From NCBI RefSeq assembly GCF_040881935.1, contig NZ_JBBECH010000082.1, positions 1-64,000 of the forward strand: a DNA stretch of 64,000 bases. The letters are read 5' to 3'. Every line of letters begins with the position of its first letter. Position 1 is the first letter of the stretch. Of this stretch, positions 7,202 to 16,471 are shown one piece after another. Source of the DNA: Saccharospirillum sp040881935. GTDB lineage: Bacteria; Pseudomonadota; Gammaproteobacteria; Pseudomonadales; Natronospirillaceae. The notes under the pieces were generated by a model. That model was not told the DNA's origin, did no database searches, and worked only from the letters and a program-made list of their open reading frames with translations. The translations under genes and the position numbers were made by a program.

Positions 7202-9859
7202 ATGCCTGACCTGAGCAATTTCTTTCAACCCAAAAGCATCGCCGTCATCGGGGCCTCGGAGCGGGAGGGCAGCATGGGCGCGGTGGTCATGCAGAATCTT
7301 CGCGAGAGTCAGTACCCACACCCGCTGTATGCGGTGAATACCAAGGGGTATGCCTCCGTTTTTGGTTATCCGGCGTTTCGTTATGTGCGCGAAATTCGCG
7401 ACCCGGTCGATCTGGCGGTTATTTGCCTGCCTCCCGAATCGCTGATGAGAGTGTTGCGCCAGTTGGGCCGGGTTGGTATTCGGGCGGCTATCATTTTGAC
7501 GGGTGGCTTGTCTCGTCGGCAGGCACTGGGAACGGCTCGTAACGACCGGATTCTGAGTTTGGCCCGCGAATTGAACATTCGCATTCTGGGCCCAAATTGT
7601 CTGGGCATTCTGGTGCCCGATGAACACCTCAATGCCAGCTTTGCCCACCTGAATGCGCTGCCGGGTCAGTCGGCTTATGTTGGGCATTCGTCGTCGCTGG
7701 GCTCAGCCTTGCTAGATTGGGCCGGAGCCCGGGGTATTGGCTTCTCCCATTTTTTGACGGTGGGGTCGAGTGCCGATCTGCGCATTTCCGACATCGTCGA
7801 TCATTTGTCGACCGATCGTCGGGTCCGATCCATCCTGATTCATCTGGAACACATTCGCGATGCCAACCGGCTGTTGATTGCCCTGCGCGCCGCTGCCCGC
7901 TCCAAGAAGGTACTGGCGATCCGCACTCAGGCCCGGCGGAGCGTGCCTCCGGGTCTTGTAGACCGACGGCCGGTGGATGATGAGTATTTCAACCGCGCCG
8001 GTGTGCTGCAGGTAGATAGCGCCGATGGTTTGTTCAGCGGCCTGGAAGTGTTGTCCCGGGCGCGACCGCTGCACCGGGCGAACCTGGCCATTGTCAGTAA
8101 TGGCCTGGGCACGGCAATGCTGGCCAGTCAGCAATTGCAGGCGCTGGGTGGCGAATTGGCCCACATTGAGGACCATAAAACCCGATTACCGACCCTTTGG
8201 TATGCTGAGGAGACCGGGTATAACCCGGCCATACTGCCACCGGAAGCGACCGGGCAGGCTTATCTGGATGTATTGAAAGTGCTTGAGCGGGATCCGGCGA
8301 TCGGCGGCATTCTGGTCATTCACAGCCCGAATCGGCGCTCGGACAGTACGGAGGTGGCCCGGCACCTGCAGCCCTACATCAAACGCAGTCGGCGCATGTT
8401 TCTGACCTGTTTTATGGGCGGCGTCAGCATCGTCGAGGCGCGCAAGCAATTCGACAAATCCGGATTGCTGAATTTTGATTCACCGAACGATGCAGTAGAG
8501 GCCTTTTTTACCGTAGCCCGTCATGAACTGGCGCAGGAGCGACTGCGTGAAACGCCAAGCTCTACATCACTGGGGTTCACCCCGGATCGTCAACAGGGTC
8601 AGGATCTGTTCCGGCAGATTGATGACCAGAACCGGCGCTACTTTACCTGGGCTGAAGCGCGGGCGCTGATGCGGCTCTACGGTTTTACTCTGGTGGACAG
8701 CACCTTTGGTGTCGACTTCGACCAGGTGGTGCAACGCCTGACACCACGCTACTTTCCAGCCTCGCTGCGTTTGGTGCACGAAGCTTATTGCTACCCCTTC
8801 GCCTATAACGAAGCGCCTGCCGAACGCTGGCGCGGTGTACGTATTGAATTGGCCGATGAGGCGGCGTTACGTGAAGCGAGGCAGTTGCTGGCTGCCGAGA
8901 AAGCCGAGCAGTTTCCGAACAGCCGCACTCTGGGTTGGGGTGTACAGCCGATGCGGCGCAAAATAGATCATCTTCAATTCAGCCTGGGCATGACCCGCGA
9001 TGATGATTACGGCCCGCTGATCGTATTCGGTGAGGGCGGTTCCCGGGCCGATATGCTGGCCGACCGGCAGGTGGCCTTACCCCCACTGAACAGTTCGCTG
9101 GCCCGGCAGATGATTATGCGCTCACACGGCTATCAGGTACTGGCCGAACGCAGTGAAGACCTGGAACAGGATGTGACCCAGTTAGTGCGGGCCCTCAAAG
9201 CGATGTCGCAGATGGTCATCGACTGGCCGCAACTGGCCGGGCTGGAAGCCAATGTTCTGTTGCAACCCGGTGAGGGTCTGCTGGTTATTGGCGTTGCCGC
9301 GTGCATCGGCGAGCCACAGCGCCCCGCGTTGAATCCCTACCCGAGTGAGCTGATTGAGACCGTTACCCTGGGCAACGATCAGTCTGTTACTCTGAGACCT
9401 ATTCGCGGTGAGGATGAGCCCCAATTAAAAACCTTTTATGGCCGCTTTGATGCCGAATCGCTGCGCTTGCGTTTTTTTGGCAGCCGTTTGCACTTTGAGC
9501 ATCGTGAACTGGCAACGCTGTGCCAGATCGATTACCGGCGTGAGATGGTGTTTGTGGCGTTATCGAAGCGAACCATAGTGGGTGAAATGCGGTTGTGGAC
9601 CGACGTAAACACCAATGAAATGGAGTTTGCCATCATGGTCGAGTCTGCGTTTCAGGGAACAGGCCTGGGGAGTCGGCTAATGCAAAAAACGCTGGATTAT
9701 GCCGCCGTACAGAAGGTGGCCAGGGTCGTTGCGGATGTTCTGCCCGAGAATACCCCCATGTTGATGCTCGGGCGCCGGTTCGGCTTTAAGGCTCACCATG
9801 AGCAGGACGGTACGGTCCGGTTGATATTAACTTTGAATACACCTGTTGCTCAGAGCTGA
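7202..9859 (+). CDS. PatZ/Pka-type protein lysine acetyltransferase (acyl-CoA synthetase-like plus GNAT)
   Basis: The 885-residue protein has nearly the length of E. coli PatZ (YfiQ/Pka), which acetylates and inactivates acetyl-CoA synthetase and other enzymes. The N terminus has the CoA-binding Rossmann motif KSIAVIGASEREGSMG. The middle resembles the NDP-forming acyl-CoA synthetase and ATP-grasp domains (residues up to about 710). The last ~170 residues form a GNAT domain with the acetyl-CoA loop FQGTGLGSRLM. The start ATG 7202 gives the family N terminus MPDLSNFFQPKSIAV. It stands alone on the plus strand, divergent from the deacetylase-family gene. Confidence 0.92.
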   Translation: MPDLSNFFQPKSIAVIGASEREGSMGAVVMQNLRESQYPHPLYAVNTKGYASVFGYPAFRYVREIRDPVDLAVICLPPESLMRVLRQLGRVGIRAAIILTGGLSRRQALGTARNDRILSLARELNIRILGPNCLGILVPDEHLNASFAHLNALPGQSAYVGHSSSLGSALLDWAGARGIGFSHFLTVGSSADLRISDIVDHLSTDRRVRSILIHLEHIRDANRLLIALRAAARSKKVLAIRTQARRSVPPGLVDRRPVDDEYFNRAGVLQVDSADGLFSGLEVLSRARPLHRANLAIVSNGLGTAMLASQQLQALGGELAHIEDHKTRLPTLWYAEETGYNPAILPPEATGQAYLDVLKVLERDPAIGGILVIHSPNRRSDSTEVARHLQPYIKRSRRMFLTCFMGGVSIVEARKQFDKSGLLNFDSPNDAVEAFFTVARHELAQERLRETPSSTSLGFTPDRQQGQDLFRQIDDQNRRYFTWAEARALMRLYGFTLVDSTFGVDFDQVVQRLTPRYFPASLRLVHEAYCYPFAYNEAPAERWRGVRIELADEAALREARQLLAAEKAEQFPNSRTLGWGVQPMRRKIDHLQFSLGMTRDDDYGPLIVFGEGGSRADMLADRQVALPPLNSSLARQMIMRSHGYQVLAERSEDLEQDVTQLVRALKAMSQMVIDWPQLAGLEANVLLQPGEGLLVIGVAACIGEPQRPALNPYPSELIETVTLGNDQSVTLRPIRGEDEPQLKTFYGRFDAESLRLRFFGSRLHFEHRELATLCQIDYRREMVFVALSKRTIVGEMRLWTDVNTNEMEFAIMVESAFQGTGLGSRLMQKTLDYAAVQKVARVVADVLPENTPMLMLGRRFGFKAHHEQDGTVRLILTLNTPVAQS

Positions 9860-9902
9860 TGCTTTGAGCTGTTCGGGTTAACGTAACAACAGAGGCAAAT
9901 AA

Positions 9903-10718
9903 GTGCTATACGAACTGGGTCAGCACAGCATAGAACTGCCCGGCATAGCGCCGGCTCCGGCGCCTACCGATCGCCTGATGCTGTGGCTGGGTGATGAACT
10001 GGTGTTGAACGGCGACAGCCATATTCATCAGCGTCGGGAATGTCAGCTCGACTGGCATCAGGAAGAGTTTGTTGGCCTGCTTGACGGTCACGGCTACTAC
10101 ACAGCCCGATTACGGTCACACAGCCGTGTGAGTACACAAGCACTGCGTGACGTGGCGACCGTCAGTGAAACCGCCTTTATGCTGGCCGCCCGTGCCCGGG
10201 GGCTGCTCGACTGGCGACGCCAGCACCGGTTTTGTGGTCAATGTGGCCAGCCCACTCAGGCATTGGCCGGAGAGCCAGCCATGGTGTGTGAGCCCTGTCG
10301 ATTGAGATTTTACCCGCGGGTGAGCCCCTGCATCATTGTGCTGATTACCCGGGGGTCAGACGTCTTGCTGGCACAGGGCGTGCGTAATCGATCTCGTGGC
10401 TGGTACAGCACACTGGCTGGCTTCATAGAAACCGGAGAGTCGGCTGAACAGGCGGTGCACCGCGAGGTACGGGAAGAGGTCGGTGTTGAGGTGACCAATC
10501 TGCGCTATCAGGGTAGCCAGACCTGGCCATTTCCGCATCAGTTGATGTTGGGTTACTGGGCGGATTACGCCGGTGGTGACATTCGGCTCCAGGAAAATGA
10601 AATTGCCGATGCTGGCTGGTTTTCACTGGAGGCATTGCCAACAGTACCCCCCGGTTTTTCAATCGCCGGGTGGCTGATTAATCGCTACCGCCAGGCCAGG
10701 CAGGCCGGTACGGTGTAG
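9903..10718 (+). CDS. nudC: NADH pyrophosphatase NudC
   Basis: The 271-residue Nudix hydrolase cleaves NAD(H) to NMN(H) and AMP and removes NAD caps from RNA. The zinc ribbon is intact (CGQCG at 111-115 and CEPC at 129-132). The Nudix box runs from GFIETGE at 173 to REVREEVGV at 187-195. The NudC signature SQTWPFPHQLM follows, with Thr where many members have Pro. Translation appears to start at GTG 9903. It is preceded by GAGG (9892-9895), and no ATG gives the full N terminus. Confidence 0.95.
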   Translation: MLYELGQHSIELPGIAPAPAPTDRLMLWLGDELVLNGDSHIHQRRECQLDWHQEEFVGLLDGHGYYTARLRSHSRVSTQALRDVATVSETAFMLAARARGLLDWRRQHRFCGQCGQPTQALAGEPAMVCEPCRLRFYPRVSPCIIVLITRGSDVLLAQGVRNRSRGWYSTLAGFIETGESAEQAVHREVREEVGVEVTNLRYQGSQTWPFPHQLMLGYWADYAGGDIRLQENEIADAGWFSLEALPTVPPGFSIAGWLINRYRQARQAGTV

Positions 10719-10743
10719 CCCTGCGACTGAGGTTGGGCGTAGT

Positions 10744-10757
10744 CCTAGTGCACTAGG
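10744..10757. other. Perfect 14-base palindrome
   Basis: CCTAGTGCACTAGG is a perfect inverted repeat followed by TTTTG, in the 138-base gap between the convergent genes nudC and ttcA. It has no loop, so it looks more like a protein-binding dyad or a cruciform seed than a standard terminator. No function is claimed. Confidence 0.4.
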
Positions 10758-10856
10758 TTTTGATGGCGCCGGTTCGCACCGCAAAGATGGAGTGAAAGGC
10801 ATCACCCTGATGAAACAGAAAGTCACCTTTTTGCACCGGGCGCCCGGGCGCTGGTT

Positions 10857-11825
10857 TCAGCGTTCGACGTCGGGAACCCAGGTATTAACGGAGGTTTGTG
10901 CCATTGGGCTGAACTCGCCGCTGTCACTGACCGGTGCCAGTGGGATGCCGGTCGCCTGGAGTGAGACAAAATCGTGCAGCGAACGGTCGGCCAATTGCGA
11001 AGGTGCCACGTTCTGAATGGCCCGAAATATATTCTCCACGCGCCCCGGAAACTGCTTCTCCCAGCCCCGCAGCATCGCCTTGATGGCCTGGCGCTGCAGA
11101 TTCTCCTGGGAACCGCAAAGATTGCAGGGGATGATTGGGAAATGCTTGAACGCCGCATAGCGTTCGATATCCGACTCCCGGCAATACGCCAGCGGACGAA
11201 TCAGCACGTTGGTGGCACTGTCGCTTAGCAATTTGGGTGGCATCGCTTTAAGTTTGCCGCCGTGGAACATGTTCAGAAACAGGGTTTCCATGATGTCGTC
11301 ACGGTGGTGGCCCATGGCGACCTTGGTGGCCCCGATCTGGTCGGCAAAGGCGTAGATGGTGCCGCGACGCAGACGCGAGCAGATACCGCAGGTTGTCTTA
11401 CCTTCGGGTACCATCTCCTGCACGATGCTGTAGGTATCGCGCTCTAGAATGTGGAACGGTACGCCCTGCTGTTTCAGGTAGTTGGGCAGAATGTCCTCGG
11501 GGAAGCCCGGTTGCTTCTGGTCCAGGTTGACCGCGACCAGCTCGAAATGTACTGGAGCGCTGCGCTGCAGGCTGATCAGGATCTCAAGCATGGTGTAGGA
11601 GTCTTTTCCGCCCGAGAGGCACACCATGACCTTGTCACCTTCTTCAATCATATTGAAGTCGGCGATGGCGCGGCCGGTTTCCCGGCGCAGCCGTTTCTGC
11701 ACCTTGTTGAACTCAGTTTTGGCCTTCTTCTCGGCGGTCACGGCCGGTGAGTCCGGAGCCTGATCCGTGTCGATGTCGGCGGCTGATGTCGAGTGTGTAG
11801 ACGTGAGGGTCATGCCTGAATCCAT
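10857..11825 (-). CDS. ttcA: tRNA 2-thiocytidine biosynthesis protein TtcA
   Basis: The 322-residue PP-loop ATPase installs 2-thiocytidine at position 32 of some tRNAs using a 4Fe-4S cluster. The PP-loop SGGKDS lies at 71-76. The cluster cysteines are seen as CGICSRLRRG (C146, C149) and CNLCGSQE (C234, C237). An acidic, poorly conserved extension of about 35 residues precedes the core, so the true start could be MTLTSTHS at residue 5. It is convergent with nudC. Confidence 0.95.
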   Translation of the reverse strand: MDSGMTLTSTHSTSAADIDTDQAPDSPAVTAEKKAKTEFNKVQKRLRRETGRAIADFNMIEEGDKVMVCLSGGKDSYTMLEILISLQRSAPVHFELVAVNLDQKQPGFPEDILPNYLKQQGVPFHILERDTYSIVQEMVPEGKTTCGICSRLRRGTIYAFADQIGATKVAMGHHRDDIMETLFLNMFHGGKLKAMPPKLLSDSATNVLIRPLAYCRESDIERYAAFKHFPIIPCNLCGSQENLQRQAIKAMLRGWEKQFPGRVENIFRAIQNVAPSQLADRSLHDFVSLQATGIPLAPVSDSGEFSPMAQTSVNTWVPDVER

Positions 11826-11926
11826 ACCTGTGTAGCTGTGGCGACAATGTGGGCGCGTGTTCTACCACCTACGCCTGCCTGGAACAAGCTTTGCGGTGAA
11901 AAAGGATCAAAAAACAGCCACTGTGA

Positions 11927-12469
11927 TCATTTGCCCTCGTAGGCCAGTAGCGTAAAGGTGGGAATACCAGCTTCACCCAACACCTCGATACCGCCCATAT
12001 CGGGCAGGTCTACCACGGCGGCCGCTTCGACCACGCCGGCGCCCTGGCTCTGAATCAGCGTTGAGGCGGCGAGTACCGAACCGCCGGTTGCAATCAGGTC
12101 GTCAAAAATCAGCACCCGGTCACCATCACCACAGCTGCTTTTTTGCATTTCCAGGCTACGTTCACCGTGAGGCAGGGAAAAGTACTCCCGGGCCACTGGC
12201 CCAGGCAGTTTACCGCCCTTGCGAATCAGAATAATGGGCAGGTTCAGCTGGTAGGCTATGATGCTGCCGAGGATAAACCCCCGGGCTTCCAGTGCGGCGA
12301 CGTGGGTGATGCCTGCCTCAAGGTACCGCTCGACAAAGGCGTGGGCGCACAGATGCAGCGCACGGTTGTCATTGAACAGTGGGGTCAGGTCGCGAAAGGT
12401 GATACCGGCTTCGGGCCAGTCCGGGTAGCTCTTGATTCGGTTTTTCAGGGTAATCTGGTCAAAACGCAT
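11927..12469 (-). CDS. apt: Adenine phosphoribosyltransferase
   Basis: The 180-residue purine-salvage enzyme makes AMP from adenine and PRPP. The PRPP-binding signature VLIFDDLIATGGS is clear, and GFILGSIIAYQLNLPIILIRK matches the family. I placed the start at ATG 12469 (MRFDQITLKNRIKSYPDWP). It has a good Shine-Dalgarno (GGAGA) and gives the normal family length. The open frame extends further upstream without homology. Confidence 0.95.
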   Translation of the reverse strand: MRFDQITLKNRIKSYPDWPEAGITFRDLTPLFNDNRALHLCAHAFVERYLEAGITHVAALEARGFILGSIIAYQLNLPIILIRKGGKLPGPVAREYFSLPHGERSLEMQKSSCGDGDRVLIFDDLIATGGSVLAASTLIQSQGAGVVEAAAVVDLPDMGGIEVLGEAGIPTFTLLAYEGK

Positions 12470-12527
12470 CGTCGATTCTCCGGGTCGGTTTGCAAACAGG
12501 CCGTCTGGCAACTCGTCAACAATGAGT

Positions 12528-13118
12528 TTAGCAGACTCCGCGCCGGGCCCTGACCAGCTCTGGCAAGGTGCGATGCAGCAAGGCATCAATGTCCGGGTGT
12601 CGGCTGTGGTCTGACAGGGCGCGCGGATAGCCTGGTGCCTGGCGATCGTCGCGCAGATGTTGCCAGGGTGTTGTGGAGGCAATGAACCGTTCTGCAAAGT
12701 CCGGGCTGATCGCCAGACATCCGTTCAGAATGACATCGAGATAAGTTTGCAGGATGGGGCGCTCGGGTATCGGATCATCCGCCTGGGTGCCTACATAGGC
12801 CCACAATGGCCGATGTGCCGGCAGGGGGGTATCGCCAAGATTCTCGACCTGGCTCCAATCGATGCGAATACGGTCGTAGCCCCGTTCACGCTGATCAAAA
12901 CGAACCAGGTTGTCGTCATCAACGGCAAAAACGACCCCATTGCAACGGGCCTGGTCATCCTGGTGTGCGCCCAGTGCGGTGGCGCCGTAATCAGGCACCG
13001 GAACCGACCAGCGTCGTGCAATACCGCTGACGTCGACGGCATAGGCCTGGCTACTGACGCCGGTCCGGCTGCGGTTGTCGGCACAGATTAGACTGCCGTA
13101 GCCAAAGATGTACTGCAT
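12528..13118 (-). CDS. Gamma-glutamylcyclotransferase family protein
   Basis: The 196-residue protein starts with the substrate-loop signature FGYGSLI (residues 4-10). It carries the RERGYDRI segment that holds the expected catalytic Glu of the gamma-glutamylcyclotransferase fold. Family members release 5-oxoproline from gamma-glutamyl peptides or amines, but the substrate here is unknown. It lies 58 bases upstream of apt on the same strand and may be cotranscribed with it. It is separated by 22 bases from the cbb3 maturation genes. Confidence 0.82.
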   Translation of the reverse strand: MQYIFGYGSLICADNRSRTGVSSQAYAVDVSGIARRWSVPVPDYGATALGAHQDDQARCNGVVFAVDDDNLVRFDQRERGYDRIRIDWSQVENLGDTPLPAHRPLWAYVGTQADDPIPERPILQTYLDVILNGCLAISPDFAERFIASTTPWQHLRDDRQAPGYPRALSDHSRHPDIDALLHRTLPELVRARRGVC

Positions 13119-13140
13119 GGTGGTCCTCCCAGTAGCTCAG

Positions 13141-13785
13141 TTAGTGGCTCATAGAGATGGCCTGAAATGCAAGCCAGGCGGCAAAGGCCAGCAGGCTGCC
13201 GCCGAGCAGCCGACGTACCCAGGGCTTATTCAGGCCGCGTTGAAACGGTCTAGCCGCAGCACCCGTCAGCATCATGGCAGGCAGGGTGCCGAGTCCAAAG
13301 CAAAGCATCAGCCCGGCGCTGACCCAGGGGTTAGCTGCCGTCGCCGCAAAGCCCAGTGCCGAATAGACCAACCCGCAGGGCAGAAACCCCCAGACCAGTC
13401 CCAGCGGATAGGCCTGGCGAACCCGGGTGACCGGTAACCAGCGCCGGGCCAGGGGTTGCAGGCGTCGCCACAATGGCAGCGCCAGCTGTTCCACGCGGGT
13501 AATCCAGGCCGCTATGTTCAGGTAGTAAAGCGCTATCAGCACCAGCAGCGCGGCGGCAATTAACCGCAATACCGGAACGGAACTGACCGGCAGCCAGGAC
13601 AGGCCTGCCCCGATCACAAATCCAAGACCGGTGTAGGTGGTAACGCGACCCAGGTTGTAGGCTGCCAGTACCGCGGTGCCTTTGCTGTTGACCCCGAATG
13701 CCACGGTCAGACCACCGCACATGCCCAGGCAGTGGCCCGCTGAGATAATACCGATTAACAGAGCGGACAGAGCATCGACCATCAT
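13141..13785 (-). CDS. TauE/SafE-like membrane protein of the cbb3 cluster
   Basis: This is a 214-residue polytopic protein with about six membrane spans. Its N terminus LLIGIISAGHCLGMCGG is typical of a small TauE/SafE-like branch (COG2836) found beside ccoGHIS in many proteobacteria. The HCxGMCGG motif could bind copper, which would fit oxidase assembly, but this is inference. The start ATG overlaps the ccoS stop (shared ATGA), showing tight translational coupling to the operon. Confidence 0.85.
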   Translation of the reverse strand: MMVDALSALLIGIISAGHCLGMCGGLTVAFGVNSKGTAVLAAYNLGRVTTYTGLGFVIGAGLSWLPVSSVPVLRLIAAALLVLIALYYLNIAAWITRVEQLALPLWRRLQPLARRWLPVTRVRQAYPLGLVWGFLPCGLVYSALGFAATAANPWVSAGLMLCFGLGTLPAMMLTGAAARPFQRGLNKPWVRRLLGGSLLAFAAWLAFQAISMSH

Positions 13786-14024
13786 GTATCGGAAAATTCC
13801 TGGTGGTTGGTGGTGCTTGCTTTGCTAGCCATGGCTTTCTCTTTGTTCACGTCGGAACGACGAGCCTTGTCAGGCACCATGTCGCTGTCATCATCAAACA
13901 AAATGCGGCGTGCCGGGCTGTCCAGGTCGTCATATTGACCGCTGTTGACCGTCCACCAAAACAGGCCACCACCCACCAGCAGTAGCAGCAGGCTCACCGG
14001 AATCAACAGCAATAGAATATCCAT
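13782..14024 (-). CDS. ccoS: cbb3 oxidase maturation protein CcoS
   Basis: The 80-residue protein has one N-terminal membrane span (MDILLLLIPVSLLLLLVGG) and then the CcoS signature FWWTVNSGQYDDLDSPARRIL. CcoS is needed for cofactor insertion into cbb3 oxidase. The C-terminal tail is charged and variable. It follows ccoI and overlaps the TauE/SafE-like gene. Confidence 0.95.
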   Translation of the reverse strand: MDILLLLIPVSLLLLLVGGGLFWWTVNSGQYDDLDSPARRILFDDDSDMVPDKARRSDVNKEKAMASKASTTNHQEFSDT

Positions 14025-14059
14025 GATTGTGCTCCGTTAGAGGGGGTTTACCGGTCCGT

Positions 14060-16471
14060 TCAGGACAGCCGACGCAGGCGCAGGGCATTGCCCACAACCA
14101 GCAATGAACTCAGCGACATGCCAATGGCCGCTTGCCAGGGTGCCACCCAACCCAGGGCGGCCAGCGGCAAGGCAAGGCCATTGTACAGCAAGGCCCAGAT
14201 CAGGTTCTGCCAGATGACCCTTCGGGTTTTACGGGCCGCTTGAATGGCGAGGGCCAGGGTCGACAGGTTTTCGTTCAGCAGCAGAGCGTCGGCGGCCTGT
14301 TTGGCAAGATCGGTCCCGGAGGCCATGGCGACCGACACCGGCGCACCCGCCAGTACCGGAGCATCGTTAATGCCGTCGCCAATTACCGCCACCCGGGCCC
14401 CCTGGCTGGTTTGCTGGTTAACCCATGCCAGTTTTTGCGCCGCGCTGAGTCCATAGTGAAATCGGCCTTGTTGGCTCAGGTACTGGAGTCTGGGGTCCAG
14501 CGCGCCGTTGGGGTCACCGGTCAGGATATGGCAGCGGACGCCGAGCGTTTCAAGGGCGTGTAATGCGGGTAGGGCGCTGCTGCGCAGATCGTCGTTGAGG
14601 GAAAAAGCGGCCAGAGGCACGCCGTTCAAGCTAAGCCAGACGTCACCGGGCTGCTTGACCGGGGGCGCTGAGGGTGATTCGCAGGCGAAGGCCCAATGGC
14701 CAAGACGCCACAGGCCAGACTCATCATGCCCAGACAGGCCTTCCGCAGGGTGACGCTGGTGATCGTGCAGTTCATGCGCCGGGGTGCCGGGCTGCCGGGC
14801 CTGCCTGAAAGCCCGGGCAATGGGGTGCTCACTGGTGCGTTCGAGTTCAACTGCAACGGCGATCAGGTCGGCTTCGGCGAACCCAAGACGTTCGGCTTCT
14901 GCCTCCAGGTGGACGCCGGTCAACATAAACCGGCCTTCGGTCAGGGTACCGGTTTTATCAAACGCCAGATCGGTTACCGAGCCCAACCGGTCCAGGGTGT
15001 GACCGCGGGTGATGATCAGCCCGCGTTGGCGCAGGCTGTTGGTCGCCTGCGCCAAGACCGTCGGCGTGGCAAGGCTCAGTGCACAGGGGCAGGTCACGAC
15101 CAGGACGCTGATGACCACCCAGAACGCCCGGTCCGGCTCAACCCAGAGCCAGACCAGACCGATGATGACGGTAATCAGCAAGGTGGAGCCAGCAAAATGG
15201 TGGGCTCCCCGGTCAGCCAGTTCAGCCAGGCGGGGTTTTTCACTGGCAGCCCTTTCCAGTAATTGCATCAGGCTCGACGCTGAGCTGTCCTGGCCGGTGC
15301 GTTCAACCTCGATTTCGACCGCCTGGCTTTGATTCAGGGTGCCAGCAAGAACGGCATTTCCCGGCGCTTTGGCGCGAGGCGCAAACTCACCGGTCAGCCG
15401 GGATTCGTCAAATTCACTGCGACCGGTCAGGACGGTGCCGTCGACCGGGCACAACTCACCAGCCTGAATCAGGATGCGTTCTCCGGCCTGAATGTCGCGC
15501 AACGCCAGACGCTGCCATTGCCCGTCTCGCCAAACCTGGCAGGTGGCAGGCAGGTGGCTGGCCAACGCATTGCCGCTGGCGTAAACCGAGGTGCGAGCGC
15601 GAAATTCCAGAAAACGACCCAGCACCAGGAAGAACGTAAACATATTGACCGATTCAAAATATACCTCACCACCGCCGCTCAGGGTGGCCCACAGGCTGGC
15701 GATGAACGCCGAACCGATGGCCAGGGCCACCGACACGTCCATCGACAGATGCCGCGCCTTTAGACTGCGCCAGGCTGATGTAAAAAACGGGCCAGCCGCA
15801 ATAACCACCACAGGAATGGTCAGCACCAAACTGGCCCAGCGGACCAGCAGTTCTGTGTTCCCGGTCATACTGCCGCTGTAAATGGCTACGGCGTTCATCA
15901 TCGCCTGCATCATGCCAATGCCGGCAATGCCCAGGCGCAAGACATACTGGCGCTGGGATTTCTGACGCAGGCGCTCTTCCTGATCCGGGCGGTAGGGGTG
16001 GGCGCGATAACCCAGCCCAAATAAGGCCAGGAAGATACCACTCAGCGGTTGTCGTGCGGGATCCCAGGTTACCTGACAGCGATGATTGGTCTGGTTAAAG
16101 CGAGCCTGGGACACACCAGGAAGCTGCGCCAGGTGCTTTTCGATCAACCAACTGCAGGCTGAACAGCTGACGCCTTCGATCATCAGGGTCGCGGTAAGCT
16201 GGCCATCGTCCGGTCGGCTGACAAAATCCCCCTGGACATCCGGCCGGTCGTACAGCAGAAGCCTCTCGCGTTCGGTATCCGAGACCGGTGGTGCGGCCGG
16301 GGTCTGATTCGGATCGTGAAAGCGGTAATAGGCTTCCAGGCCGTTGTCGATAATGGTCTGGGCGGCGGCCAGGCACCCCACACAACAAAAATGTTGTGAC
16401 TGGCCGGCGACGGGTAGGCAGTAGCGGTCATCGTGCACCGGCAAACCACAGTGGAAGCAATCGGGGTTCAT
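14060..16471 (-). CDS. ccoI: cbb3-associated copper P-type ATPase CcoI
   Basis: This 803-residue P1B-type ATPase moves copper across the inner membrane for cbb3 oxidase assembly. A cysteine-rich N terminus (CFHCG, FCCVGC) precedes a heavy-metal domain with GVSCSACSW. Later motifs are the actuator LTGE, the transmembrane metal site CPC (VVTCPCALSLATPTV), the phosphorylation site DKTGT and the hinge GDGINDAP. This matches the FixI/CcoI group with its N-terminal zinc-ribbon-like segment. The start overlaps the ccoH stop by four bases. Confidence 0.95.
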   Translation of the reverse strand: MNPDCFHCGLPVHDDRYCLPVAGQSQHFCCVGCLAAAQTIIDNGLEAYYRFHDPNQTPAAPPVSDTERERLLLYDRPDVQGDFVSRPDDGQLTATLMIEGVSCSACSWLIEKHLAQLPGVSQARFNQTNHRCQVTWDPARQPLSGIFLALFGLGYRAHPYRPDQEERLRQKSQRQYVLRLGIAGIGMMQAMMNAVAIYSGSMTGNTELLVRWASLVLTIPVVVIAAGPFFTSAWRSLKARHLSMDVSVALAIGSAFIASLWATLSGGGEVYFESVNMFTFFLVLGRFLEFRARTSVYASGNALASHLPATCQVWRDGQWQRLALRDIQAGERILIQAGELCPVDGTVLTGRSEFDESRLTGEFAPRAKAPGNAVLAGTLNQSQAVEIEVERTGQDSSASSLMQLLERAASEKPRLAELADRGAHHFAGSTLLITVIIGLVWLWVEPDRAFWVVISVLVVTCPCALSLATPTVLAQATNSLRQRGLIITRGHTLDRLGSVTDLAFDKTGTLTEGRFMLTGVHLEAEAERLGFAEADLIAVAVELERTSEHPIARAFRQARQPGTPAHELHDHQRHPAEGLSGHDESGLWRLGHWAFACESPSAPPVKQPGDVWLSLNGVPLAAFSLNDDLRSSALPALHALETLGVRCHILTGDPNGALDPRLQYLSQQGRFHYGLSAAQKLAWVNQQTSQGARVAVIGDGINDAPVLAGAPVSVAMASGTDLAKQAADALLLNENLSTLALAIQAARKTRRVIWQNLIWALLYNGLALPLAALGWVAPWQAAIGMSLSSLLVVGNALRLRRLS

